From assembly GCA_004135705.1 (NCBI GenBank), contig CM014271.1, positions 37,919,004-37,983,003 of the forward strand: DNA of 64,000 nucleotides. Reading direction: 5' to 3'. The position numbers were made by a program, and so were the translations under genes. Shown here piece after piece: positions 46,131 to 58,297 of the stretch. The stretch is from Alloteropsis semialata (lineage: Eukaryota > Streptophyta > Magnoliopsida > Poales > Poaceae). The stretch's first letter is position 1; each line of letters begins with the position of its first letter. The notes beneath the pieces were generated by a model, which was given only the letters and a program-made list of their open reading frames with translations, had not been told where the DNA came from and ran no database searches.

Positions 46131-46681
46131 CTCATTCTGCAATACCCTGCTATATATAGTCTGATTTGGTTCCTGTTTCAAAATTCAAATTTGACAAGCG
46201 AAGCGAGCGTGTTAATTCTTCGTCAGATTGGTTAATCTAAGGTTGTGACATCAGGATGAAGCCAGTCGGGAAAAAAATAATGCATGCCGTTCCCAATGTA
46301 GTTACAAGTTGATTGAGAATGGTTCATGAATGTCATCATCGTCATCACTTACGCATAGCCACTTTTACAAGTTTAGGTTCGTTCTTTAGAACATCTGCCT
46401 AGGTTTCCAAAACAGAGCTTCAAAATAGCTCTATACAGAAAGTAAAACATTGTAAGGGTGGATTTGGTCCAAATTATCGCACAGTTCAGTTCTCTCATGC
46501 TTCTTACCATTCATGTATGCGTAGCTCATTTCCTGGATCCTGGAAACAAAAAAAAGGAGAAATCAACGTTTTGACGGAGGCAAGAAAATAAAAATATAGG
46601 CCACTTAGAATCTTTGGATCTTCTGTTAGGTTTACTATATACTTGACCATATATAGTCGTTTATTTTACTGTTTAATCACA
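46131..46681. repeat. Duplicated low-copy unit, copy B (right part)
   Basis: Counterpart of 33275-33810; shared blocks include TTGTGACATCAGGATGAA (one difference), CTCATGCTTCTTACCA and GGAGAAATCAACGTTTTGAC. The shared sequence ends at about the Helitron end. Confidence 0.65.
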
Positions 46682-49600
46682 CTAGTGGAGAGGCACGTGC
46701 CACATGCACGTTTTTCAAAAACTTAGTAATAAGAATTTTATATTTAAAAAATCTAGTATAAATAATTTAATATTTATAGAAAAAATGATATGCGTCTTTT
46801 TAAAAAAAGAAATTTAGTATTATAGCACCAGAGATTGAAATTATCCTGCCCACACGTGTTTAAATAAATCAAGATTTTTTATGAAGAAAAATCATGGACC
46901 ATCAGATTATATACCAAAAAATTTAGGAAGGAGGCCTACATATTAGTGCATCTTTGTTAAAAGAGTAGAGTGCGCATAAATATTTTTAAAACAAATCACG
47001 TAAAGCTCTTGTATAACAAGCATATACACAGAACACGCTCATTGAAGTAATCAATCACGTGAAGCTCTTATATAGTTTATCTCTACACATCTGCCAAAAA
47101 AATAACAAGCAGGCCACCGCCAGGGAAAAGCACCTTGCTCAAACAAATAATCATAACATAAAAAGTTTCTCTCGTCTCTACATTATGGTTCTCCCATATC
47201 ACAGGTTCTACTACCAAACAATTTCCCAATCTCTTCATGTAGCTGGCATGCAATCAATTTCTCAATCTCTTCTGGTAGCTGGCATGCTGCTACAACCACC
47301 AGAATAATAGAACCCGTAGGTGTTAAAATTGGACTGTGTGATATGATGATCCTTCGAAGAATGGGCACCACAGATGCTGCATGAGCTTGAATTTCAATGA
47401 TTACTGAATATGCCTCATCCTTCCAGTAAGTCTGAATACTGAAAATCCATATGAACTGTGATCTAGAAAAGGATAAAAAAAACAAGCATGCTGCCGCCAT
47501 TACATTTGGTGTAGGAGTCATGTTATTTCCAGTGGAGAGACATTACTCGCTCACTTACTCATAAAGAATAGCCTCCACAGTCCACACCATAGAGCAAAAC
47601 TGCAAAAGGGTCAGGTCACATGTTCCTACAAATCACAAACTAATGAACATTTATGTAGATGACCTCACTGGCTAGGAGGCGAGAAATAGCATGGTGTCCG
47701 CGAAGGCCCTCACCTCATGGCTGTATGTGGCGGCAAGCGTGCGGGTGCTGGTGCGTGCGCAGAGTTGATGATTTTCCTCTAAATCATGGAACACACTAAT
47801 CAACAACATTATATAAGTGAATGGAGAAATATTCAGTGTTCATACCTGAAAAAAATCAAACATGGACATTTCTCTAAAGTATCCAGCACAATTATGAAAT
47901 TTCCACTAAGAGGAAAATGTTCTTTGGCATGAGCATAGTCTGTACCGGCATGCACAAAGCCAATGGTCCATCAGTCTGGGACCAAGCCGGCTCAATGAAG
48001 ATGACCAAAGCAGCAGGAGCGCTGAAAGAAATAAGAAATTTCAGAATTCTTAGATTTTTCAAAAGACAATAATTTGAATGCACTTTCATAAAAATTTATC
48101 TGAATGCACCAAATTTCTAGATAAAGACAAAATAAACCTTTTCTGCAAGTTATCCTAGGTCAACACAATTCAAGAATACCAGAAGAGAGTAGAAGTGATT
48201 TCAGTGAAACCTAGTGTGCTTACTTGTGGGTATTGCTTTGATTCAAATACTTTTAAATTTTAGTGGACCTGAAATAGGAGTAAATTTTTTGGATTAAAGT
48301 AATAATGGAAAAGCAGTATGACACATGATCAAGAATTTCATAAATAGTCAAATTCATAACTTTCACAATCTTTAACAACTTAAGTCTTCAATTACCTAAA
48401 TCGACATTGTTGGAGTATATCTAATAAAGTAAAACAAAGTCACCATCATTCATCAAACATAAATATTGTATCCGGCCTTTGCAACATCAAGATAACCATC
48501 AATATGATATATGCTCCACACATATTTCCTGCATAAATAACATATACAATTAATTTGGGCATTTGAGGTACAGAGCTTATTTGTTTGGGAACAAAAAAAC
48601 AAATTGGCTGTCCTTCATTACCAGAAGGTCCTTCCTTCCTCACAGTGATTTACTTTAAAATTATTTCAAAATGAGAAATGTATGCCTAATGGCAGTAATT
48701 TGTGGCAATTTATAAGAAAAAATAGTTATCTTATCGGCATGTAGATTGTAACCTTTTTGTCTCTACAAGTCAGCAAGACGTGTGATCATTAAGCATACGG
48801 AGTTTATCCAGCGATTGTTTCACCTCATGAAGGTCCTCGAGTCACCATCACTTATCGACGTTTGTCTCAACATATCTTCAGTAATGCAAAACTTCAGGAT
48901 ATGTTGTAGAGAGAATATGGTATTTGCTACGAAAGCGAGAAATTAGGATATGATGCTATTAGCAGACTGGAACCAACTAATCACTTGCAAGATCAAAGAA
49001 AAGAATTAGGATACTCAAAAGTGAAAGTGAAATTATACAGTTACATCCAAAAGAAAAATTATAGTTACATACTTACATCCTACACTAAAAACAAGAATAT
49101 GTGCACACAATCCAGCAAAAGCATGAACAAGCAAATGGTACACAAACATTATTTGTTTTTAAAAACTCAAACGGACGTTCACCGTTGGAAAGAGGTTACT
49201 GATATTGATATTTACCTTGAATATAATCTCCTACACCAACTAAACAAAGCAGTAGAGCTGTAAGATTTGTAATTTGAAATCAGTCTAAATAACCTTAGAG
49301 AGAATTTTATTAATCAAGAAGTGAACAACGTGTGTCTAGAGCTTCACTATATCGTATTTCCAGAGCTCCATGAAAGACAAAGCTAAACTTCGACAAATGC
49401 CACCATGCATCACTAATTGTCCTACCTGAAAGTCACAGAAGGTATGCAAATAGTTAGTTTCAATGTCACGCACATGAATCCCTAGGTGAGCTGTAAAAAA
49501 AATGAATCCTTGGGTTTAGATCGAATAGATAGAAGCAAAAACAAAAGCATCAAACAATGAGAATATAATCTAGATATTGAGAGACCATGAAATTGCTAAC

Positions 49601-50013
49601 ACACAAATTGCAAAACCAAATGGGGCATCTGGCTTCCAACATAATATCCAAATATTTTAAATAGCAATGCAAGTTATGGCCAGAATAATCACCAAGCAAT
49701 GGTAACAAAATGATATATAATGCAGTGCAAACAAGAGATACAGTTTTCCAAATTCTTCATGCAAGAATATATACATGTAGTAGAGATGCTATAGCAAAGT
49801 GCAATGTAGATTATTTCTTCCACCTCACCTTCCTACAGAAAACATATGAATTCTGTCATCGGCTTAATTCACCTATCTAGAGACCATGGATAATCAACCA
49901 GCAGAAATCAGGTAGTGGAAGGAGAGGCCTATTATCAGCAGGCACCAAGGACAATAAGGAAGGAAATCAACTAACTAATCACTGACCTGATTAAAAAAGG
50001 AAATCAGGATAGG

Positions 50014-50014
50014 N
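50014..50014. other. Unresolved base (n)
   Basis: A single ambiguous base in the assembly, in non-coding sequence. Confidence 1.
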
Positions 50015-51042
50015 AAAGAAATGTAGGTCATGCAATCATTTAGCTTCTCAAAAGGCATTTGAACATATCAGATTGCAACCAAAAAAGGCCTTTTTAGTGA
50101 AAGTTTCAGGACGAATTCACTTCATAATTTAATTAAGAAATTAGAGCAGCACATCCCTGGTGCTCTGCTGGTCACAATTGACTGTGCCACTCCTCCCACC
50201 AAATACATTTGAAATTTAAGCTTTCTAAAATATTTCCAAAGTGAGAATCATCACACCTTACAAAAAGATGATGTTCACGAACATTCCATAGAATGGTCAC
50301 AAGAAAAATTAAACCAGAGCATGGAAGCAGCAAGTCAAAATGCATGGCTAGACGACACCTGCAGATGATGAAAACACAGGTACTATATAAAATTGTAGAG
50401 TTAGAGAATTTATGATTTTACCTGATCAAGTTGAAGGAAAACCAAAGACTGACAAAAAAAAGAAATTATCCCAACACCCTTCCTGCCTTAATCTGTGGCT
50501 GGAACATCTCATTTCAGCACATCTTCACTTCTTAAAAATTAGCTGGAAAAGATTGAGACACCATATGCTGCAAAATCTCATTTGAACCCGTCTTCACTTT
50601 CTGCATATTAGTTTCACCCAACATCCTTTTTATCTCATTGAACCGTCATTTGTATTGTTGTAGTTTCATCAATATGTCCTTCACCGTGGTTCGAGGTCTT
50701 CCAAACAACAAGTAGAACCATATTAACTTGCTTGATAAAAAACAGACAGGGCAAGGAAGCATATTAACTTGATTTACTTAAATAGCTGCGAGAATCAACT
50801 CTAATATGTAAATGCACTAACCTTTTTTATCCAAATGCTTCATTGCCTGCTGAATTTCTTCCTGAGATAAATTAGCAATAACTTATATCACATATGTTTT
50901 AAGTAATACAAAACATATTTTACTGGTGAAACAGGCCCTGCACATCAGAGTGCACAATCAGATTTGTGCTATTTGAGACAACGGTGACTGTATCACAGAA
51001 AAGCAGGAATCTAGATTCGCTGTGCACACCCAGATTACATAC

Positions 51043-51258
51043 CTTCTTCTCCATCAATCATAGGGTGGTAAGGTGTCTTGGGTTCGCTTATCTTCTCCCT
51101 TTCTGGTTTGTTTGACTCGATGTCGTTCAAGTTCTCTTCATCCCATTTGACACGGCACCTGAAACACAACGATCATGGCATTTTGCTGGGCAAACATTTA
51201 TGTCAAACAGAAATTGAGACAGCACTAACCTGGCCTTCCTGGGTTCTTTAGCTTTCAT
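51043..51258 (-). pseudogene. Protein phosphatase 1 inhibitor-2-like gene fragment
   Basis: Two exons with good GT-AG borders. Exon 51230-51258 starts at an ATG (MKAKEPRKAR). Exon 51043-51158 continues in phase with CRVKWDEENLNDIESNKP, then EREKISEPKTPYHPMIDEE. The pattern KWDE-N-L-IE-NKP-R-KI-EPKTPYHPMID is the conserved N-terminal core of plant PP1 inhibitor-2 (IPP-2), which binds and inhibits the PP1 catalytic subunit. The next possible exon (50865-50903) runs into a stop, and the rest of the protein is not seen. It lies just 98 bases inside a Helitron-like first exon on the same strand, which suggests capture by a Helitron. Confidence 0.75.
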
Positions 51259-51355
51259 TGTGTACTGGCAAAATGCACAATGACTCAAGAATAATAAACG
51301 TTCAGAACATCTAATTTATTATTACGCATCTGATAACATAAAGCAATAGACGTAC

Positions 51356-51491
51356 CACGAGGCGTGGTAATTTCTGCATCACATGAAACTGGCAGCTGCG
51401 ACGTAGTCGAACCCTTTCTCTTACGATTATTTCCCGTCCGCGGATTTGCCGTGTTTGTAATGTCACCAAGGGGATTCCGATTGTTGTCCAT
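51356..51491 (-). pseudogene. Helitron replicase-type first exon
   Basis: The ATG at 51491 opens MDNNRNPLGDITNTANPRTG, then a basic NRKRKG. A donor GTACG follows at 51355. The PLGDITNT block and the exon size resemble the first exon at 63812-63929, which is followed there by more replicase-type exons. Here the captured IPP-2 exons come next instead. Simple joining to them would hit a stop, so no fusion protein is claimed. Confidence 0.55.
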
Positions 51492-51722
51492 CTAACAAAG
51501 AAACGAAATTAGCCGCCACATTTTGTGATTCCCCAAACAAAGTCACGACAATTCGTAATGTTTACCTGGCCGCGATGCATGTCTCTGGTTCACAAACCGG
51601 CCGCGATCCCTGTCATTGGTTCCGGATGGATTCAGAGCAGAGACAGAGAAATTTGGAGGCACGAGTTTGGAGGCACTGAGCATCACTGACCTCGGAGAAA
51701 TTTGGGGCATGCGGAAGCGATT

Positions 51723-51993
51723 CCTGGCATCAAATTCCTACGGAACATGGAACCTGGCGTCAAAAATTGATGGCGGGATGGTGTCATGGCGTCAAACAAA
51801 ACCTGGCGTCAAACAAAAAGGAATTTGTGAGGGGTGTCCACGGCGATGGTGTCCTGGTGTCAAACAAAAAGGAAAGAAACCTGGCATCAAAAAAGGCAGA
51901 TAGTGTCTTGGCGTGAAACAAAATCTAGCGTCAAATAAAAAGGAAATAAATTGATGGTGTCCACGGCTATGGTGTCAAACAAAAAGGAAAGAA
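51723..51993. repeat. Irregular tandem repeat (TGGCGTCAAACAAAA family)
   Basis: About ten degenerate copies of CCTGG(C/T)(G/A)TCAAACAAAA(A)GGAA, mixed with GATGGTGTCCACGGC(G/T)ATGGTGTC. It lies between the replicase-type exon and a Helitron-like hairpin. Confidence 0.8.
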
Positions 51994-52009
51994 ATAATAT
52001 GGAGTCCTG

Positions 52010-52047
52010 GACATGCACGTGCCACAGGCACGTTTACAAGAATATCC
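52010..52047 (-). mobile_element. Helitron-like 3' terminal hairpin (copy 2)
   Basis: The plus strand has GGACATGCACGTGCCACAGG then CACGTTTACAAGAATA. The stem is CGTGCC/GGCACG. Across the conserved stretch it is identical to 54700-54736 and similar to the hairpin at 46682-46712. The terminal CTAG is not preserved. Confidence 0.45.
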
Positions 52048-53036
52048 GATTGGACAACTTCGGTACAAGGGAGCCTCTCCGTGTCTTGTACACATGACGC
52101 AAGGGAATTAATCAAGTCGATGTTCGCTTGAGATGGATCACAATTATCTTCAGTGTCTCCATCCCGAATAGGTGAACCCATCTCGATTGGAGATGCTAGG
52201 CCGTCATCTTCAACACGATATGCCTGGTCGCCTGTTACAACATCAGATCCGGCATCCATTGTTCCTGACCAGAATTTATAATTGGAAATATTACCAAGAC
52301 AGCGATGTGGACATATATGGATGGGAAGACTCTAATTTGTGTGCTATGAAGGAATCCTTGTCAAATATTTCAATTTGTAGCAGGAATCGCGGACATCGTC
52401 CGTGCATATATGGGAGGCGAGATTATAATTATTAGTGCCATATAAAGGAATGCATTTGATTTATCACACTCTAATCTTTCCAAAAAATACGTAATTTTAC
52501 GGGCTAAAAGGAACTGCATGGATACTTGCGCAGATGATCCCGGCGGATCAGGCTCCGGAGCGGCGGATCCCTGCAACCTTACTTGTCGATCACGGCCTCC
52601 ATCCACAGGCGCTGAGGATCCGGATCAGTCTGTCGGCGAAATGAGAGGAAGGCGCAGTCTGGCGCGCTACGATTGGATACGGGCGTGTTTCAAATACAAA
52701 CATGCTTCAAATATACAAATTTAATATTCGATTCAAAAAAATATACAAATTTTATAATGACCGTGCACACCTTCAAATATCCAATCTACACAATGAACTA
52801 AAGATGAAACAAAGATAGCATATCCAATCTATATATATATAGTTTAGGGTTTATTATGGTTTATGATACACTGTTGTCCAATATATGTCGGAGTTTTGTA
52901 AAACATATATAAATATATAGATGCGACAAGAGGAATAGGTACCTACTAATGCGAATCAAAATGACAGACAAAGACAATAGTGAATAAATTTATTTTATTC
53001 ATATCATAAGATAATTCTTATGACACCAAGATTACA
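52048..53036. other. Spacer, no gene recognised
   Basis: An open minus-strand stretch of about 90 codons (51975-52259) has no known motif and runs through the hairpin. GC-rich sequence at 52530-52680 is followed by AT-rich DNA. Confidence 0.35.
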
Positions 53037-53738
53037 TCAGTGACCAAACTTGTAACGCATAAGAGCATAGTCGGGCGGCAGTAGCTGAAGAAAATCCTGG
53101 CGGCAAAGAGGACAAGTTGAATTCTCAAGAAACCACCTAGTGATACACTTTATGTGAAAAGCGTGAGCACACCATGGTAAGTTGACACCATCTGTCTCTT
53201 GCCCTATAATGTCATGGCATATGCTACATTCAGAACCGGTAGCATCTATGTCCCAGTGAAACGAACCAACTTCAATGCATGACCGTGCAAGCTCAGTACC
53301 TTCACAATATATAAACTGGACACTACCGTGCAAAGAAAGGCGACAAGTGTAGGCACGGTCAGCATGGAGCAAATTTCTGCTCTCAACAACTCTAGACTGG
53401 ATGGATTGAGGAACTAACTCGAACCAGTCCGCATGGGGTAGTCCATTCAAATCCTCCGCATCGCCAAAACGATCACTAAAGGCCTGGCGGGTGCGGAGAA
53501 CCAGATCGTCCCCGTCATGTAGATCGAGGCCAGGCATGGTTGATTCCCGGGTGAGGAGAATTGGACGCCGTACACGCTCAATCACGCCTCCTAAGCCGAA
53601 CCACAAATGGCTGATCGTGACATCCATGTGGAGTACAAGTAGGTCAGACGGACTCTCGGACGCCGAACGAATCCAACCAAGACCCGTCATCCGTGAGTTG
53701 ACGAGGTGCCTGGTTGGCATTGCCGCCAGGTTCTCCAT
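53037..53738 (-). CDS. RING-H2 finger protein, probable E3 ubiquitin ligase (copy 1)
   Basis: The ATG at 53738 starts MENLAAMPTRHLVNSRMTG, 233 residues. Residues about 165-215 form a RING-H2 finger: CSICHDI, 15 residues, CAHAFHIKC, ten residues, CPLC, with all eight metal ligands present. The N-terminal 160 residues have no motif I know. RING-H2 proteins usually bring an E2 enzyme to a substrate for ubiquitin transfer. A good acceptor (AGAGGTGCAG) lies a few bases before the ATG, as in the paralogue at 58298-59011, so a 5' non-coding exon may exist. Its neighbour upstream of the pair is an F-box gene on the same strand. The frame is intact. Confidence 0.82.
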   Translation of the reverse strand: MENLAAMPTRHLVNSRMTGLGWIRSASESPSDLLVLHMDVTISHLWFGLGGVIERVRRPILLTRESTMPGLDLHDGDDLVLRTRQAFSDRFGDAEDLNGLPHADWFELVPQSIQSRVVESRNLLHADRAYTCRLSLHGSVQFIYCEGTELARSCIEVGSFHWDIDATGSECSICHDIIGQETDGVNLPWCAHAFHIKCITRWFLENSTCPLCRQDFLQLLPPDYALMRYKFGH

Positions 53739-54546
<808 letters not shown>

Positions 54547-54699
54547 TAAAGGCCGAGATTAAGGCCGTGAAAGTGGTAAGTTTTGTAACGTACCAGTATA
54601 GAAACATATAGTAGCTCATAAAGTAACCTTTTTATTTGTAGCAAGACAGGAGTACTTGTTAGGAAAATTAGAAAAGTCTTTTAGCCGAGAGAATTTGTG

Positions 54700-54736
54700 G
54701 ACATGCACGTGCCACAGGCACGTTTACAAGAATACT
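54700..54736 (-). mobile_element. Helitron-like 3' terminal hairpin (copy 3)
   Basis: Shares with 52010-52047 the plus-strand stretch TGGACATGCACGTGCCACAG plus GCACGTTTACAAGAATA. On the minus strand it would end TCCACAAAT, where an intact end would have CTAG-T. Confidence 0.45.
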
Positions 54737-54754
54737 AATAGACATATATTTGTT

Positions 54755-54804
54755 TCTTTAAAAGTAACCAATATTTATATATTTATATTGGTTACTTTTA
54801 AAGA
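54755..54804. repeat. Perfect 20-bp inverted repeat
   Basis: Arms TCTTTAAAAGTAACCAATAT (54755-54774) and its exact inverse (54785-54804), loop 10 bp. It sits between two Helitron-like hairpins. Confidence 0.92.
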
Positions 54805-54857
54805 TAGAACAATCGCTACTATGGTTAACCGCCTGATCAGATCTTGTATAAGGCATG

Positions 54858-54892
54858 TAGAGTGCACGTGCAGCACGCACGTGCTTACAATA
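54858..54892 (-). mobile_element. Helitron-like 3' terminal hairpin (copy 4)
   Basis: The minus strand reads GCACGTGCGTGCTGCACGTG then CACTCTACATG. The CACTCTAC block matches what I recall of many grass Helitron ends (CTCTACTAG-T), but the last bases differ. Confidence 0.45.
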
Positions 54893-55037
54893 TTTATATA
54901 TTTATATTTATTATATTTATAATTTATAAATTTATAAATAATATAAATAAATATATAAATATAAAAAACTGCTAAAATATTCAAACAACATATTCAATTC
55001 AATTATATAAAGAACTGCTAAAACATTATTAATTCAC

Positions 55038-56420
55038 TTATTGATTGATTGATGGAACAGTTGGGCGAAACCACATTGGCGTCCTCATGGAACATCCGTC
55101 AAGGAAACGGGCTCCCTCTTCCCTTGGATAGTTGATGATCTTGTATAATTCTTTTTGTTCATTATGCATACTGAACAAACCAATGTCATTCTCAAGTACG
55201 CTAGCCACGTACACACTGTCACTTTGAATACCTTTCCACATGCCATAGAATGGATAGTTTAGACCAAGAAAAAGTGACTGACCATTGCCAATACTATACA
55301 TGATACTCCATGTTCCCTGTAAATCATCGTACATGTGTAGTGTGACGCGAGCAGGGAGCTCAAACTCATCGTGAAAACTGACAAGCACCCTGTTATCCAA
55401 ATCATAGAAAGTCTTTTGCACTCCATGCATACAAATTAGGATTAATTCATTTCTAGGACTTGTTGCAAGGTAGAACACACGTGCAGGATACGCTTCAAAT
55501 GTAGCAATCTTCGATGTTGAAATTTGCGTGGGTGGATTCATATGACTGTCAATTGTCCATGAATATACACAGCCATCTTCGTCCACAGCAATCACTTTTT
55601 CTTTGTGCAAAATGGCATCCAAGAAAACATGTGGCAACCAGCTACAGCATCCATCCGGATGAGATGGGTTTCTAAGGACTATCCAAACATTCTCTCTACT
55701 CGACGTGTAAGTCAACAGTCCATCTGAGGATAAAGCAATTGCAAAGTAACCGTGTATGCTAGAAGGTGTTCGGCATAACACAACACGGTGAAAGCTGCGA
55801 TCGAATGCCTCGTAAACAGGACTCACTTGGCCAAATTCAGAAACATGGGAATGATTCGTTGGTTGGAGTGATGGTAAACGGACACTGTCACCTGTAATGG
55901 GATTCACCAACTTGATCTGCTGGAATAACCTATCTCCTGTCACGAGCCAGTCATCCTTCCCTCCTATCCACACGGTATCCTTCAAAAACCTGCTGCAACA
56001 GCAAAAAGATTTGTCTTCACATACATCATGAAGGCCAAATTTGCCTTCATTCAGATTTCCTTCAACTATAGATCCTTCGCGATCATCCCTCGAAGTTATC
56101 AATGTTGGAGTACCTAAATCAATTAAAGAATTTTATGTGTCAATTCTTTTGATATGAAAATATGCATAAAATGGGTCAATACATAGCTGGAATTAATAAT
56201 TAATAATAAAAAAAACGGTGATGATAGAATTATTGAATTTACCTGACTGAAAACGATGAGTACAGAGTTCTTTGCACACATCATACCAGGATTTACAGGT
56301 GTATGAGAAGTTCATGACGTCGAGGATATCAAGACATCCAAGGATCTTTTCACATGGATCGGTTGGGAGAGCACACCATTCAATATTCATATTCAGCGAT
56401 GAAATATTTCTGGAAGACAT
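55038..56420 (-). CDS. F-box protein with DUF295 domain (copy 1)
   Basis: Two exons, 56243-56420 and 55038-56113, joined at a phase-1 GT-AG intron; 417 residues. The start at 56420 (MSSRN) matches the paralogue; an in-frame ATG 16 codons upstream is possible. Residues about 13-55 form an F-box (WCALPTDPCEKILGCLDILD; FSYTCKSW). The rest is DUF295-like, with VNPITGDSVRLPSL, IALSSDGLLTYTS, VIAVDEDGCVYSW and a C-terminal FLDGCSMRTPMWF. F-box proteins link substrates to SCF ubiquitin ligases; in grasses the DUF295 group is large and its substrates are mostly unknown. It is the same length as the copy at 60662-62028, with no breaks. Confidence 0.9.
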
Positions 56421-56512
56421 GATATGTGCTCGTGAGAAGTAAAGTATTTCAGACTTGAGGGAGGGCAAATGGAGTAGCCCTTTAGCTACTGCAATATATA
56501 GACTGTTGCTAT

Positions 56513-57515
56513 GTGTTAGTTTTGGAAGTATAGATAAGAATTTGGAAATTTATCCTAGTTGCCATGTATGGGGAGAATTCCATTCCATATATAGCCGATC
56601 TGTTTAGGTATTCCTTTTAAATTGGTTTGGTAATCAAATTTAAATATCGCACACCAACGGTTCTTTAAATTGTTTCCTTTAAAAATGAAAATCTTATATC
56701 GCACACCAATAAAAATAAAAATATCGCAAAAATAGACAACGATAAAAAGAACCGTTTTTCAATTTTTTGATAGAATAGTGGACGTGATATCAACCCAGGC
56801 TCTTTCATTTTTTGGAAGTATAGATAAGAATTTGGAAATTTATCCTAGTTGCCATGTATGGGGAGAATTCCATTCCATATATAGCCGATCTGTTTAGGTA
56901 TTCCTTTTAAATTGTTTTGGTATTCCTTTTTGGAAGTATAGATAAGAATTTGGAAATTTATCCTAGTTGCCATGTACGGGGAGAATTCCATTCCATATAT
57001 AGCCGATCTGTTTAGGCATTCCTTTTAAACGGTTCTTTAAATTGTTTCCTTTAAAAATGAAAATCTTATATCGCACACCAATAAAAATAAAAATATCGCA
57101 AAAATAGACAACGATAAAAAGAACCGTTTTTCAATTTTTTGATAGAAAAAATAGTGGACGTGATATCAACCCAGGCTCTTTCATTTTTTGGAAGTATATA
57201 TAAGAATTTGGAAATTTATCCTAGTTGCCATGTATGGGGAGAATTCCATTCCATATATAGCCGATCTGATTAGGTATTCCTTTTAAATTGTTTTGGTAAT
57301 CAAAACACATTTGACAACATATAAGGAAATCTAAATTTTCATACGTGTTTTGCCGTCTCAGACGCCAGAAGTTTGCTTAGTCCAGTTTGCACAATAAGAT
57401 TTACTAAGTGTTGCTAAGTGTTAGTTTTGGAATATAGATAAGGATTTGGAAATTTATCCTAGTTGCCATGTATGGGGAGAATTCCATTGCATATATAGCC
57501 GATCTGTTTAATTTC
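56513..57515. repeat. Tandemly amplified promoter module upstream of the F-box gene
   Basis: A block of about 100 bp with TTTTGGAAGTATAGATAAGA, GGAAATTTATCCTAGTTGCC and ATTCCATATATAGCCGATCTG occurs at about 56514, 56813, 56929, 57187 and 57426. A second block (AAAAATGAAAATCTTATATC...GACGTGATATCAACCCAGG) occurs at about 56680-56812 and 57050-57188. Confidence 0.92.
56585..56594 (-). promoter_or_regulatory. TATA box of F-box gene copy 1
   Basis: The minus strand reads CTATATATGG, about 165 bases before the ATG. The same sequence is present in the four other module copies further upstream. Confidence 0.6.
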
Positions 57516-58297
57516 GATTTGGGAAAGTGTTAAATATGGAGATTAGCCAATTTTGTCAAAACCCAAAATGTTGGTACCACGAGATCTGGTTTTAACGCAG
57601 ATTAATTAGGTTAGCAAAGCGAAGATCTATAAGTAAGTAAGGTAATATGTGATTTAAGCAGTCTAGTTTTTTTCACAAATTAGGCCATCCAGCAGAACTC
57701 CTTGTGTGCTAGCATGGTAGCACTTGACAATGCTACCACCACCAAAGTTGTTATCTATCACATGACCTAAAAGATATATATCGTGGCTTTCACAATCATC
57801 GCTACGCATGGAGCATTATAGGATGAAGCATTGGAGGTTTTCACCTTAGAGGTAGCCATTGTTTTATTTGGTTTAATATACTCCCTAAATTAATTCATTA
57901 ATAGTGATCAATCATATTTCATTTTATTTTAGTAATGTAATGTAATTGTAATGTTTAGAATAAAAAGATGTACATTCATTATTTCCCATTCAAAATTAAT
58001 CCGGCATCCTTTATTAAATAATCTATATCCATTATCCACTATTAATGCAACAAAAGAGACATCTATTAATTTCTTTAGACCAAAATAAATAACAAGTACT
58101 GTTATGCACACTGCTCACTGAGTATAACAATAGCACCTTTTTCACTCTGTTACAATGATGGGTTCAAAAGACAAAATCCTATATAAAATATTAAGCCGTC
58201 TATATAAAACCACATGATCATTTTCTCACGAAGTATTCATATATGGAACATTATTATTTATTAGTCCATATATGGTCACTCTGGCAAACATCATTGC
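57516..58297. other. Spacer, no gene recognised
   Basis: AT-rich, with no clear motif or repeat beyond short runs. Confidence 0.35.

Larger units (their letters stand above)
46682..51491 (-). mobile_element. Probable decayed Helitron (3' end at 46682; 5' end not found)
   Basis: On the minus strand the end reads as a hairpin ACGTGC-ATGTG-GCACGT, then GCCTCTCCACTAG followed by T. A hairpin shortly before CTAG at an A/T site is the Helitron 3' hallmark. At the other side (51356-51491) is an exon resembling Helitron replicase N-termini. I could not find the 5' TC end, so the right boundary is only a lower limit. The interior 47000-51040 is AT-rich with no intact gene; short exon-like pieces occur on the minus strand near 47690-47760 and 47930-48025. 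Confidence 0.5.

Noticed and set aside
51975..52259. Minus-strand ORF of about 94 codons as a gene
   Set aside because: It runs into the Helitron-like hairpin and has no recognisable motif or splice context.
54893..54965. AT-rich inverted repeat as a meaningful structure
   Set aside because: It is made only of TTTATA-type simple sequence, so self-complementarity is expected by chance.
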